This document shows, in pieces, positions 8,778 through 16,425 of a DNA stretch of 29,941 nt (position 1 is the first letter of the stretch; each line of letters starts with the position of its first letter). This DNA comes from CAYHBS01 sp964360995. GTDB lineage: Bacteria > Patescibacteriota > Minisyncoccia > Ryanbacterales > HO2-45-13. Location: contig CAYHYZ010000008.1 of assembly GCA_964360995.1 (NCBI GenBank), forward strand, positions 1 to 29,941. The letters run 5' to 3'. Made by a program: the position numbers and the translations under genes. The notes below the pieces were generated by a model. The model was not told the DNA's origin, did not search any database, and was given only the letters and a program-made list of their open reading frames with translations.

Positions 8778-9698
8778 TTAGAGCCAGCGATTTCTTGCAA
8801 AAATTCCTAGAATGAGGACAGACGTAATGATGGAACCGACAAGTACGTACGCATATGCCACCGGATGACCCGATCCCGGAAGCGGCACGTTCATGCCATA
8901 AAAACTAGATATCATGGTAGGAATCGCAAACACCACCGTAAGGGCAGTGAGAATTTTAATAACGCGATTCAAATTATTCGTCATGATGGTGGAATAAGCG
9001 TCACGAATATTCACCGTGTTTTTAAGTTCCGACATACACATTTCCACGAGCTGATTATTTGCGAGTGTCACATCCTCCACTAAGTCCTGATCTTTTTCAT
9101 AGAGTTGAAAGTATTTCCCCGAAAGAATCTGCTTCAATAGCGATTGAGTGGGAACCAATGCAGCTAAAAATTCGTTTAAAATACTTTCAAAAATAATCAA
9201 CTGTTGAATATCATTATTTTCTATACGCTCAAGTCGCACTCTCAGCCCTCGCACGCGCCGAGCAATATCGGTCAAAAATCTGCCATACAGTGCGGTAACC
9301 TGCCCAAATAACTGCGTAAGCAATTTTGCCTTTTGTGTTGTGTGAATCTCAATTTTTCCGCTGAGAATCCGTTCAAGGAATGGTAATCTCACGGTAGAAA
9401 GTGTCAGTAAAAAATCCCCCGCCATCACAAATAGAACCGGAGAAGTTTCGATATCGGTACCAATGTGTACCGGAACACGGGTAAACATATAGGTAACACC
9501 ATTTTCGAGCTCTACACGGGGCACTTCGTTGGGGTCGAGCGCGTCACGGAGTAAATCTAAATCCAGACCACGATCTCTCGAGAGGATTGCCAGATCGTCG
9601 GGAGTTGGATTTTCCACAAGTATCCATGATCCGACTTTAAACTCGTCGAGCGTGTGCACGACATCATCTTTAATGGTCCGTTGATAGTATTGAATCAT
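8778..9698 (-). CDS. corA: CorA-family magnesium/divalent metal transporter
   Basis: The product is 306 residues. A cytosolic alpha/beta domain and long helices are followed by two C-terminal membrane helices (about 249-267 and 283-301). The CorA signature GMN is at 268-270, directly after helix 1 (SFYGMNVPLPGSG). CorA proteins form pentameric channels for Mg2+ and sometimes Co2+ or Ni2+. The gene overlaps the end of msrB by 4 bp (ATGA), so the two are co-translated. The exact metal cannot be told from the sequence. Confidence 0.93.
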   Translation of the reverse strand: MIQYYQRTIKDDVVHTLDEFKVGSWILVENPTPDDLAILSRDRGLDLDLLRDALDPNEVPRVELENGVTYMFTRVPVHIGTDIETSPVLFVMAGDFLLTLSTVRLPFLERILSGKIEIHTTQKAKLLTQLFGQVTALYGRFLTDIARRVRGLRVRLERIENNDIQQLIIFESILNEFLAALVPTQSLLKQILSGKYFQLYEKDQDLVEDVTLANNQLVEMCMSELKNTVNIRDAYSTIMTNNLNRVIKILTALTVVFAIPTMISSFYGMNVPLPGSGHPVAYAYVLVGSIITSVLILGIFARNRWL

Positions 9699-10078
9699 AA
9701 AGTTTTTTCTTCAAATCCGAGTGACAATGAATTAATACAAAATCGCGCCCCTGTTTTTGTGGGGCCATCGGAGAATACGTGCCCCAAATGCGCTCCACAT
9801 TTTGCACACGTCACTTCAGTGCGTCGCGTGCCTCCACTTATATCTTCTTCAAGCTTCACGTACCATTCCGCGGCAGGACGGTCGAAACTTGGCCAACCAG
9901 TACCACTATCAAACTTCGCAGAAGAATCAAACAGCACGGAACCGCAATTACTACAGGTGTACAATCCGGTCTTATTGTTTTTGAGGAGTTTGCCGCTAAA
10001 CGGCGCCTCGGTTCCCTTTTCGCGCGTAACGTGATACACGTCCGAAGAAAGTTTTTCTTTCCACTCGTCAGACGACAT
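9695..10078 (-). CDS. msrB: Peptide methionine-(R)-S-oxide reductase MsrB
   Basis: The product is 127 residues and repairs R-methionine sulfoxide in proteins. The two zinc-binding pairs are CSNC (42-45) and CAKC (91-94). The catalytic cysteine is C114 in ARFCINSLSL, and GWPSF is at 61-65. The resolving cysteine found just before GWPSF in E. coli (SGCGWPSF) is Thr here (SGTGWPSF), as in many MsrB proteins, so regeneration must use another thiol or a direct reductant. The ATG lies 5 bp after the stop of the upstream membrane-anchored gene. Confidence 0.96.
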   Translation of the reverse strand: MSSDEWKEKLSSDVYHVTREKGTEAPFSGKLLKNNKTGLYTCSNCGSVLFDSSAKFDSGTGWPSFDRPAAEWYVKLEEDISGGTRRTEVTCAKCGAHLGHVFSDGPTKTGARFCINSLSLGFEEKTL

Positions 10079-10083
10079 GCAAG

Positions 10084-10509
10084 CTATAACTTCGGTCCCA
10101 CTTCTAACAAATAATCCTTTTTTATACCGTTGACATCCACAATATATGATCCCAGTGGCAACCCATCTACAGGAATATTAATAGAACGCTCATACGACAC
10201 CAACGCCTGGGTGCACATTTTACTAGAGTCACGCGACTGTGTAACGGTCACATAAAACGTGTTGTCTCGTTGAGTAAATTTTATATCACTAATGCTTGTG
10301 CATCCATCCGGCACATTCCCCTTGGCAGTAACAGTGAGCGTGAGCGGATATGAAGAACTGGTACTCAACAGCACCTCATCCACTACCGCATCACTAAATT
10401 CAATAGTAGTCTGCTCCAATGGCGCGCTTGCCTTCTGCTTCTTCCAATAGATATACGCACCCACCAAAACCAGCACGATGACTATGAGAATGATAAGGAC
10501 TTTTTTCAT
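10084..10509 (-). CDS. Membrane-anchored extracytoplasmic beta-rich protein, unknown function
   Basis: The product is 141 residues from the ATG at 10509. One N-terminal membrane helix (KVLIILIVIVLVLVGAYIYW) precedes a beta-rich domain of about 115 residues. That domain contains GNVPDGC, a central CTQALVSYE segment and LPLGSYIVDVNG, and probably has an Ig-like fold. Two cysteines (in DGCTS and KMCTQ) could form a disulfide. It starts an operon with msrB and corA. Placement next to MsrB fits a role outside the membrane, but no catalytic motif is visible. Confidence 0.75.
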   Translation of the reverse strand: MKKVLIILIVIVLVLVGAYIYWKKQKASAPLEQTTIEFSDAVVDEVLLSTSSSYPLTLTVTAKGNVPDGCTSISDIKFTQRDNTFYVTVTQSRDSSKMCTQALVSYERSINIPVDGLPLGSYIVDVNGIKKDYLLEVGPKL

Positions 10510-10543
10510 AATCGCATATAAATAGTAATCGCCCGCTACGTGC

Positions 10544-10552
10544 AGTATAACA
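10544..10552 (-). promoter_or_regulatory. Extended -10 promoter for the 10509-msrB-corA operon
   Basis: The minus strand reads TGTTATACT, a perfect TGN extension followed by TATACT. It would start transcription about 30 nt before the ATG at 10509. No convincing -35 is visible. Confidence 0.55.
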
Positions 10553-10627
10553 AATTTTTTGATCTGAGACACACTGGAACGCTTGAAATGGTGTCCCACG
10601 GAAGATGCAAATACCTCTGATAAATAA

Positions 10628-10661
10628 AAACCCGCCCCTCGAAAATACTTGGGGACGGTTT
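10628..10661 (-). terminator. Terminator of the 10.7-kb candidate RNA
   Basis: On the minus strand AAACC-N2-CCCC pairs with GGGG-N2-GGGTTT across a 12-nt loop and runs into TTTTTATTTATC. The U-tract on this side fixes the direction as minus. Confidence 0.7.
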
Positions 10662-10815
10662 GGGCCCGGCAAACAGGGCTGGGTCGTGGTTTGGCGCCTT
10701 GTCGGGATACACCAAATTGCCCTGTCTGCCGGAGGTTGGCGGGTGCCGAGGGAAGTACTATGCCCCCACTGCAACGTGAGATGCCCTATCCACTAGCATT
10801 CCCCTCGGACACCCA
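10628..10815 (-). ncRNA. Candidate structured noncoding RNA, about 190 nt, unknown class
   Basis: The region has two long hairpins followed by a terminator. Hairpin 1 pairs 10741-10754 with 10799-10814 (GGGTG and CCGAGGG against CCCTCGG and CACCC), with further inner pairing. Hairpin 2 pairs 10666-10679 with 10719-10732 (14 positions), and inside it 10690-10696 with 10710-10716. At four sites the minus-strand RNA forms a G-U pair where the plus-strand RNA would have an A-C mismatch, so selection for structure appears to act on the minus strand. I see no tmRNA, RNase P or SRP signature. It lies downstream of the GH1 gene and could be independent or derived from its 3' UTR. Confidence 0.6.
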
Positions 10816-10849
10816 TACACAATAAGAACAACAAATAAAATCGTACGGC

Positions 10850-12055
10850 TTACTCGTGCCAGCTGTCAATGATGTCTCTGTAGATAAACGCGCTACTCCG
10901 CACATGACGTCGTTGCGTTTTGTAGTCTATTTCCACGAGACCAAAGCGAGGCCAATACCCTTTATCCCATTCAAAATTGTCGAGGAGCGACCAATATAAA
11001 TACCCCCACACATCTACCCCTCGCTCCATCGCGCGCTTCATTGCTTGCACGGACGAGGCGATGTACCATCCGCGGTGTTTGTCCGCTGCGTCCGCAAGAC
11101 CAATTTCAGTAATGATGACGGGCTTGCGATACCGTTTAACTTCCATTAACGCAGATTCAAGATGATCAGGTACAAGCCTCCAACCCATATCTGAATAAAA
11201 CTCTGATTTACCCTGCGAAAAATAATAATTGACGCCAATAAAATCGAGGCTGGATTGAACTTGGTTTAAAAACCAACGGTTCCACAACGGTCGAACAATG
11301 TACCGCGCAATCCCGTGTAGATCCATCATGTCATGGGCAATGCCGACGTATGCCACGTCGCAACGTTTGTGAATGGCAGCATATGCCAAGCGGTGGCTTT
11401 TGACGAGCGCATGTAGAGCACGGATCAATAGAAAAATACTTTTTCTTCCAGGGGGCCTTCTTCCCTCAAGATAGCCGTGATATACAAAACGCACTGGCTC
11501 ATTGAGCGTGATCCAAAATTTTACGTCCGGAAACGCAAGCGCCATACGCTCCACAAATTTTTCAAACGCAATGTGCGCGTGCGGGTGCAACCATCCCCCC
11601 ATATCGGCAAACCACACCGGAACCGTCCAGTGGTATAGCGTCACGACCGGCTCAATATGCAATGACTTCAGCGTGTCAATCACGTCGCGATAGTGCTTGA
11701 TCGCTTCATTGTTCCAGACTCCCTTACGCGGCTCTACACGCGACCATTCAATTGAAAATCGGTGCGCATTGTGGTGTAAATCCGCGGCAATCTGAAAGTC
11801 TTTTTTATATCTATTAAAATGATCTGTTGAAGCTCCAGAAAGATAATTTTCACGGCACGTCATCTCGGGAAATTTTTCTCGCACTTCATCGGGCTGCTGC
11901 ATGGCGCTGCGCGCCAGCTCGTCGGCATGTTCGCGTTCCCACAACGTCCAATCGTTATGTGTATTACCTTCTACTTGATGTGCCGCCGTGGCCGCCCCCC
12001 ACAGAAATGCATGCGAAGCAGTCACCGAATTATCCTGAGATTTTTTAGTACTCAT
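10850..12055 (-). CDS. Glycoside hydrolase family 1 (beta-glucosidase-like)
   Basis: The product is 401 residues from the ATG at 12055. GH1 features appear in order: FLWGAATAAHQVEG (17-30), HRFSIEWSRVEP (98-109), the acid/base E186 in ITLNEP, NYY (276-278) and the C-terminal DNFEWDKGYWPRFGLVEID. The nucleophile region reads ITEIG (E317), where almost all family members have ITENG, so the catalytic Glu is kept but the following Asn is Ile. The family hydrolyses beta-glucosides, galactosides or 6-phospho sugars; the substrate is not predictable. It is shorter than the usual 440-470 residues. A start at 12166 is possible, but the homology begins after 12055, and no secretion signal is seen. Confidence 0.92.
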   Translation of the reverse strand: MSTKKSQDNSVTASHAFLWGAATAAHQVEGNTHNDWTLWEREHADELARSAMQQPDEVREKFPEMTCRENYLSGASTDHFNRYKKDFQIAADLHHNAHRFSIEWSRVEPRKGVWNNEAIKHYRDVIDTLKSLHIEPVVTLYHWTVPVWFADMGGWLHPHAHIAFEKFVERMALAFPDVKFWITLNEPVRFVYHGYLEGRRPPGRKSIFLLIRALHALVKSHRLAYAAIHKRCDVAYVGIAHDMMDLHGIARYIVRPLWNRWFLNQVQSSLDFIGVNYYFSQGKSEFYSDMGWRLVPDHLESALMEVKRYRKPVIITEIGLADAADKHRGWYIASSVQAMKRAMERGVDVWGYLYWSLLDNFEWDKGYWPRFGLVEIDYKTQRRHVRSSAFIYRDIIDSWHE

Positions 12056-12065
12056 GTATGCACAT

Positions 12066-12071
12066 ATTGTA
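12066..12071 (-). promoter_or_regulatory. -10 box for the GH1 gene
   Basis: The minus strand reads TACAAT ending 10 nt before the ATG at 12055, which would give a 5' UTR of only 3-5 nt. The -35 region is poor. It sits within the divergent regulatory region shared with the kinase-like gene. Confidence 0.4.
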
Positions 12072-12095
12072 CATGATTCATGTGACATCCCGCGA

Positions 12096-12123
12096 TCGAC
12101 TACTACCCACAATTTGTTACAAT
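12096..12123 (+). promoter_or_regulatory. Promoter of the kinase-like gene, predicts a leaderless mRNA
   Basis: TCGACT (12096-12101), a 16-nt spacer and TACAAT (12118-12123) preceded by TGT, i.e. an extended -10. Only 6 nt separate the -10 from the ATG at 12130, so transcription should begin at or next to the start codon. Confidence 0.55.
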
Positions 12124-12129
12124 GCCTCA

Positions 12130-13461
12130 ATGGAAGGATCCCGCGAAACTCCCCTATCCGCGACATTAGATATTACGCTCGCTCATATAGAGGGCCTAAA
12201 GGCCGAGGCCGCGTTTGATGCTGCACTGTTTAGTCACGGGGAAAAAATAGAAGAAGGAGTAAACGGCATTATCGTACGCACCGAATTATCTGCGCTTGAT
12301 CCCGAACTCCGAGAAGAGTTTGGGAATGTGGAATATGATGACACGTCTGCCGCAAAAATACTGAAAGTATACTTGCCAGGATCTGCAGAGAAAGAGCTTT
12401 CGCACCAGTACGCGGCAGGGAAAATATTAGAAGACGAACCAATAGCGGCGCCACATGCAAAAGTGCCGAGAACTTTTGCAGCATATGATCTCACCGTACA
12501 TGATCAAACCAAAGAACACCTCCATGCGCTTGGTATGCAGGTACCGGAGGATCATGTGGAAATAATGCTCATGGAATACATCACGGGGCGCGATCTCGAA
12601 ACTCTGCTGTTGCAAGAGGTGCTACTCCGACATCCTGATGCACATGTGAACCCTTCAACGGTTCCACTTCTCAATTACCTCTCCTTGTATAGCCAGGTTG
12701 CTGGACTCCTTCATCTTGAATCCACGTCAGAACAATATGCCAAGCAACAAAGTGACCGGGAAATTCTGCGCGCGCAGAGTAGAAATATGGAGCGCATCAT
12801 TTCTTTTCTAAAAAATTCGGACTTTGTACTTAATGCCGAAATATTACAGCAAGTCGAAACTACGCTTCAGCGCCTGCATGGGCGGGGTATGTATCACCGT
12901 GATGCGCACGCAAGAAATATTATGGTGGTTGGATCAATTGAAAAGGGGGGCAAAAATGTGCAAACGTATCTTATTGATTTTTCGAACGCCGTACTCGGCA
13001 TCAAGAAAGGAGATAATCCATATACTGAGGAGGATGAACACGATCGCATATTATATCCAGATGATTTTAGCATCCTACGGCGACTCTCTACGCTAACGGA
13101 AACACACATCGAAACACGCTCAAAAGAATCGTCTGCTCGCTTGCGAGATCTTCAGCAACTCGAAGAACGCATTATGAAAAAAAGTGGTGACGAAAAACAA
13201 TTTCTTGACCGCTTCACGACTGATACAAACCCCGGGCAGGCTGTCCGCAATGCAATGCGTGCGCGCATTGGTGGATCCACATCTGACGTTGACACAAAAA
13301 TATTTTTTATAGGAGTGGCAACGCTCCTTCGATCAGGGAAGCTTGACCAGCAGGAACTCGCGGCTGTACTTGAGAACGAAATGACTACGCTCCCTCAAGC
13401 CAAGCAGAATCAGGTTGTCCAATTTCTTTCAGATATTCGCACTACGCAAGCGTCGGAGTAG
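12130..13461 (+). CDS. Protein-kinase-fold phosphotransferase, unknown substrate
   Basis: The product is 443 residues from the ATG at 12130; an upstream in-frame ATG at 12058 lies before the likely promoter. Kinase-like landmarks are visible: a glycine-containing loop EEGVNGIIVR (41-50), a lysine strand AAKILKVY (74-81), a hinge MLMEYITGRDLETLL, the catalytic loop HRDAHARN (256-263) and the metal-binding DFS (283-285, DFG-like). About 150 helical, charged residues follow the kinase core. The features fit the eukaryotic-like kinase/APH/RIO superfamily. Whether it phosphorylates protein or a small molecule cannot be told. It diverges from the GH1 gene. Confidence 0.75.
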   Translation: MEGSRETPLSATLDITLAHIEGLKAEAAFDAALFSHGEKIEEGVNGIIVRTELSALDPELREEFGNVEYDDTSAAKILKVYLPGSAEKELSHQYAAGKILEDEPIAAPHAKVPRTFAAYDLTVHDQTKEHLHALGMQVPEDHVEIMLMEYITGRDLETLLLQEVLLRHPDAHVNPSTVPLLNYLSLYSQVAGLLHLESTSEQYAKQQSDREILRAQSRNMERIISFLKNSDFVLNAEILQQVETTLQRLHGRGMYHRDAHARNIMVVGSIEKGGKNVQTYLIDFSNAVLGIKKGDNPYTEEDEHDRILYPDDFSILRRLSTLTETHIETRSKESSARLRDLQQLEERIMKKSGDEKQFLDRFTTDTNPGQAVRNAMRARIGGSTSDVDTKIFFIGVATLLRSGKLDQQELAAVLENEMTTLPQAKQNQVVQFLSDIRTTQASE

Positions 13462-13498
13462 TTATTGCGTGTCATTGACCTCCAGCCTCTCTCATCAA

Positions 13499-13663
13499 TC
13501 ACCGAAACAAACTCCCGTTCCAACATTCTGCTCGATAATTCCGCTCGAGTATATTGTCCGGAAGCGCGCCACACCAGAGCGTCCCTTGGTTGAAGTATGC
13601 AATGCCCGCGAGTGCGATATAGAGCGCGAGCACAACACCGATAACTGATGTGATGGATTTCAT
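13499..13663 (-). CDS. Small single-pass membrane protein, 54 residues
   Basis: This is a short ORF starting 11 bp after the stop of the clan GH-A gene. It begins MKSITSVIGVVLALYIALAG and continues through a membrane helix to about residue 23. A short polar tail with two cysteines (WCGALPDN, AECWNG) follows. The clear hydrophobic segment, good spacing and position at the end of the operon support a real gene; there is no Shine-Dalgarno site. I do not recognise a family. An overlapping plus-strand reading frame here has no membrane or domain features. Confidence 0.5.
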   Translation of the reverse strand: MKSITSVIGVVLALYIALAGIAYFNQGTLWCGALPDNILERNYRAECWNGSLFR

Positions 13664-13674
13664 TACTATGAATA

Positions 13675-14667
13675 TTACTGATTAATATTTTGAGCGCGAG
13701 CGATCTCTTCTCTCATAATATCCCAAATCTCAGGGTGACCTTGCTGTTTAAGCCAATACCACCACTCTACTCCCCAAATATAGATTGTATCGAAACCGGC
13801 GCGCTCGGAATAATGGATGGTGTCGCGGAACATTTGAGGGCTCATGGTTTCGTACTGCTTCTCCACGGGCAGCGTGTGATATGGCCGATCTGCCCACGGC
13901 TCCCCCTGAAGCTCAATCACCACGAGTGGCTTGATGCCAACCACCCAACGGGTGAGCGTTTGCTTCACACGAAAAAATTCTGGTGGAATCGGATAGGTAA
14001 TTTGTCCAAAGAATTTATTGTGCACCGTGCGATACATCGTGGTGCCAAATATATCCCCCCGACGCGCCGCCCTCACCCAAATAGAAAGTTCTCCTGAATC
14101 GGTCACCATAATGGAACGAGTATCAAGTGATTTTACAATCGCAATTTCTTCGTCGAGAAGTGTTAAATCATAGTTAGGACAATCACCGTACGGCAGATAA
14201 GGCTCATTCTCCACTTCCCACATAGTAATCGACGGATGTGATGCATAGCGCTCTATTGCGGCGCGTACGTATTCAAGCTGTTCTGCCTTACGCTCAGATT
14301 CTGGGAGTGCACGAAACCAACCTGGATCGTGACATTCTGGCCAGCGTGGCACTTTTCTCCCCACGGCAAGAATCACTCGTGCTCCATACTTTTCAGCAAG
14401 TGCTAATTGCCAATCTACTTCTTCAAAATTCATAACACCTCGTTCACGCTCTGTGCGATTCCAATAGACAGAGAGTCGAATATCGCGAATGCCCAAATCG
14501 CGAAACAGAGACTCCAGCACATCGCGGGGCTCTAGTCCTAAATAATATGACTGCTCCACCGAGAATGTTGTGCCAATCACCTTCGTTGTTTGTATGGGCG
14601 TACTCCACATCATCGTGAGTACGAGTACAACAAAAAACACAATACACCAAACAATTTTCTTCAACAT
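13675..14667 (-). CDS. Membrane-anchored clan GH-A glycoside hydrolase
   Basis: The product is 330 residues from the ATG at 14667. An N-terminal signal anchor (VWCIVFFVVLVLTMMW) precedes a TIM-barrel-type domain. GIRDIRLSVYWNRTE matches the early strand of cellulase or beta-galactosidase-like families. The likely acid/base is E155 in WEVENEP, and the likely nucleophile is E252 in VVIELQGEPW. Clan GH-A (GH5/GH39/GH42-like) is clear, but the family and substrate are not. Starts at 14700 or 14718 would overlap the EamA gene; I chose 14667 for the clean signal anchor. It probably acts outside the membrane and is co-transcribed with the EamA transporter gene. Confidence 0.8.
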   Translation of the reverse strand: MLKKIVWCIVFFVVLVLTMMWSTPIQTTKVIGTTFSVEQSYYLGLEPRDVLESLFRDLGIRDIRLSVYWNRTERERGVMNFEEVDWQLALAEKYGARVILAVGRKVPRWPECHDPGWFRALPESERKAEQLEYVRAAIERYASHPSITMWEVENEPYLPYGDCPNYDLTLLDEEIAIVKSLDTRSIMVTDSGELSIWVRAARRGDIFGTTMYRTVHNKFFGQITYPIPPEFFRVKQTLTRWVVGIKPLVVIELQGEPWADRPYHTLPVEKQYETMSPQMFRDTIHYSERAGFDTIYIWGVEWWYWLKQQGHPEIWDIMREEIARAQNINQ

Positions 14668-14689
14668 TCTTTTTGTATTTGAAGATATC

Positions 14690-15622
14690 TCACGCCGCAT
14701 GAAGAATATAGAGTCCAACAGTGATTAATACGACGCCCACCATGTTTTTTCCCCATGCCCGGTGAAATTCCGCACGTTCCGCACGCGTACCTCTAAATAA
14801 CTGATAGATATACGTAAGAAAGAACACGAAAAAGAATTCACTTCCCTTGAGCGCGCTCGCAATGTTTACCGATCCTGCCCTTTGTGCGGCGTTAAACAAG
14901 AGGAGTCCACTCGCCCCGATTATTTTATTTCCAAAAAATATTCCCGCTGACGCGCCAGAAATTGTTTTTTGATCTCTGCGGATGCGTGCGCGAAGCGGAG
15001 TAAATAAAATGAGCAGCGCAGCAACGACTGCTCCAAGTCGCGTCCAAATTACTGCGGTCCAGAAATCCGAGCGAGAAAGTACGTAATCTTGTAACACCGT
15101 TGCTATCGCAAACGTTGTGCCGCCGGCGAGTGCTAGCATAAGGAGTCTCTTACTCACAATTTCTTTTGAATTCTTCATATCAATGGCAATAACAATGCCA
15201 CCAAGCAAAAAACACAGGTACGCAAACGTCTCTGTTTGTGAAAGTAATTCCTTACTAAATAGAAACGCAAAGAGTGGCGTCATCATAGGGAACACCACAC
15301 CAAACGTGAGCGGAACCGCGCGGGTAACGTCAAACTCTTTAATTGCGGTGTAAATAAAATAAAATGCGAGAATAAGAAATACCCCCGAGAGCAACGCAAC
15401 CTCGGTGAGGCGAAGCGAGAGCATATACGAGTTGATACGAATATTCCCGAGGAACAAAATGAGCGGAACAAAAACCACCACGCCAATACTGGTAATCCCC
15501 GTATAGAACGCGAACGTCAACGGATCAGGAATGCTGGACTTTAGCAACCTGCGATCTACGACCGCCGCAAGAGCGTTGAGAAAGTAGGCGCTGATGGCAA
15601 ATGGAAGGAACAGCGAATTCAT
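14690..15622 (-). CDS. EamA-family (DMT superfamily) transporter
   Basis: The product is 310 residues with about ten membrane helices in two EamA-like halves, e.g. FVVPL-type strands, FYFIYTAIKEFDVTRAVPL near 87-105 and the second-half repeat LLLFNAAQRAGSVNIASALKGSEFFFVFFLTYI. DMT transporters export or import amino acids, nucleotide sugars or other metabolites; the substrate is unknown. The gene starts 3 bp after trmD and is followed by the glycosidase, so sugar-related export is possible but unproven. Confidence 0.88.
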   Translation of the reverse strand: MNSLFLPFAISAYFLNALAAVVDRRLLKSSIPDPLTFAFYTGITSIGVVVFVPLILFLGNIRINSYMLSLRLTEVALLSGVFLILAFYFIYTAIKEFDVTRAVPLTFGVVFPMMTPLFAFLFSKELLSQTETFAYLCFLLGGIVIAIDMKNSKEIVSKRLLMLALAGGTTFAIATVLQDYVLSRSDFWTAVIWTRLGAVVAALLILFTPLRARIRRDQKTISGASAGIFFGNKIIGASGLLLFNAAQRAGSVNIASALKGSEFFFVFFLTYIYQLFRGTRAERAEFHRAWGKNMVGVVLITVGLYILHAA

Positions 15623-15625
15623 GGG

Positions 15626-16333
15626 TTATTTTTTGCGTTTTTTATTTCTCCACTCATCAATCAGCTGATGATTTCCCGACATCAGCACGGGAGGGACTTT
15701 ATGTTTCTTTTGTGACTTCTGTGGCCAGGTAAATTCAGGTGGTCGCGTATATGCAGGTATTCCTACCCCACCCCGTACTTCCTCGAGCGACGTCGGGTCT
15801 CCAAGTACCCCGGGGATGTGCCGAAGTGTTGCATCAGCGACAACTAATGAAGGAAGCTCGCCACCAGTGAGCACATAATTACCAATGGAAATATAATTTA
15901 CTATATACCCACTTGCTTTGAGTGCTGGCGCTACACGGGCATCAATACCTTCGTAGTGTCCTGCAATAAAAATGAGGTGCGTATATTTTTTTGAGGCTTG
16001 TTTCGCATACATAGCAGAAAATTGCTTCCCTTTCGCATCAGTGATAATCACCAATGTGCGCACACGAGAAACTTTCGAGATCTTGCTTGCCTGCTGAACT
16101 GCACGCAAAATTGGTTCGGCTTTCATGACCATGCCCGGACCTCCGCCGTATGGAGATTCGTCAGTGAGATGATGTTTATCTGTGGTAAAATCGCGAATCT
16201 GCAGCACATGCGTGCGCAGAAGCCCCGCACGCTCTGCGCGCCGGAACATCGAAGAAGCAACGTACGCCGATGAGACTTCAGGAAACAGCGTGATAAAAGA
16301 AAACCGCACTAGTTTTTTTGTTCGAGCAGTCAT
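15626..16333 (-). CDS. trmD: tRNA (guanine37-N1)-methyltransferase
   Basis: The product is 235 residues from the ATG at 16333; an in-frame GTG at 16351 lies in a small hairpin. It methylates G37 next to the anticodon using S-adenosylmethionine, preventing +1 frameshifting. Signature motifs of the SPOUT trefoil knot are present: DESPYGGGPGMVM, IAGHYEGIDARV and SIGNYVLTGGELPS, followed by the C-terminal helical domain (LMSGNHQLIDEWR). Its neighbours khpA and rpsP match the common rpsP-khpA-trmD cluster, but rimM and rplS are missing here. Confidence 0.96.
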   Translation of the reverse strand: MTARTKKLVRFSFITLFPEVSSAYVASSMFRRAERAGLLRTHVLQIRDFTTDKHHLTDESPYGGGPGMVMKAEPILRAVQQASKISKVSRVRTLVIITDAKGKQFSAMYAKQASKKYTHLIFIAGHYEGIDARVAPALKASGYIVNYISIGNYVLTGGELPSLVVADATLRHIPGVLGDPTSLEEVRGGVGIPAYTRPPEFTWPQKSQKKHKVPPVLMSGNHQLIDEWRNKKRKK

Positions 16334-16367
16334 TTTGAAAATACATGTCACCGAGGTGACTGCCTCA

Positions 16368-16376
16368 ATTATAACA
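16368..16376 (-). promoter_or_regulatory. Extended -10 promoter for trmD
   Basis: The minus strand reads TGTTATAAT, a consensus extended -10. Transcription should start near 16361, about 28 nt before the trmD ATG. The box directly abuts the hairpin that follows khpA. Confidence 0.65.
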
Positions 16377-16377
16377 C

Positions 16378-16406
16378 AAACCCCGCACCAAATCGGTACG
16401 GGGTTT
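16378..16406 (-). terminator. Hairpin after khpA
   Basis: AAACCCCG pairs with CGGGGTTT and a further ACC/GGT closes the stem around one mismatch. It lies 20 bp after the khpA stop. The U-run is only three, so read-through into trmD is likely. Confidence 0.55.
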
Positions 16407-16425
16407 GCTATGAATTTCTCTGTAA

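Noticed and set aside
10605..10796. A 63-residue plus-strand ORF
   Set aside because: It runs straight through the hairpins and the terminator of the candidate RNA, and the composition looks like chance translation.
13415..13648. A 77-residue plus-strand ORF after the kinase-like gene
   Set aside because: It starts inside the kinase gene, has no ribosome-binding site and no domain-like composition. The minus-strand 54-residue membrane ORF in the same place is more convincing.
16347..16360. Palindrome GTCACCGAGGTGAC before trmD as an operator
   Set aside because: It is a short hairpin in the 5' UTR. A similar core occurs in the trpD terminator, but two copies are too few to call a binding site.
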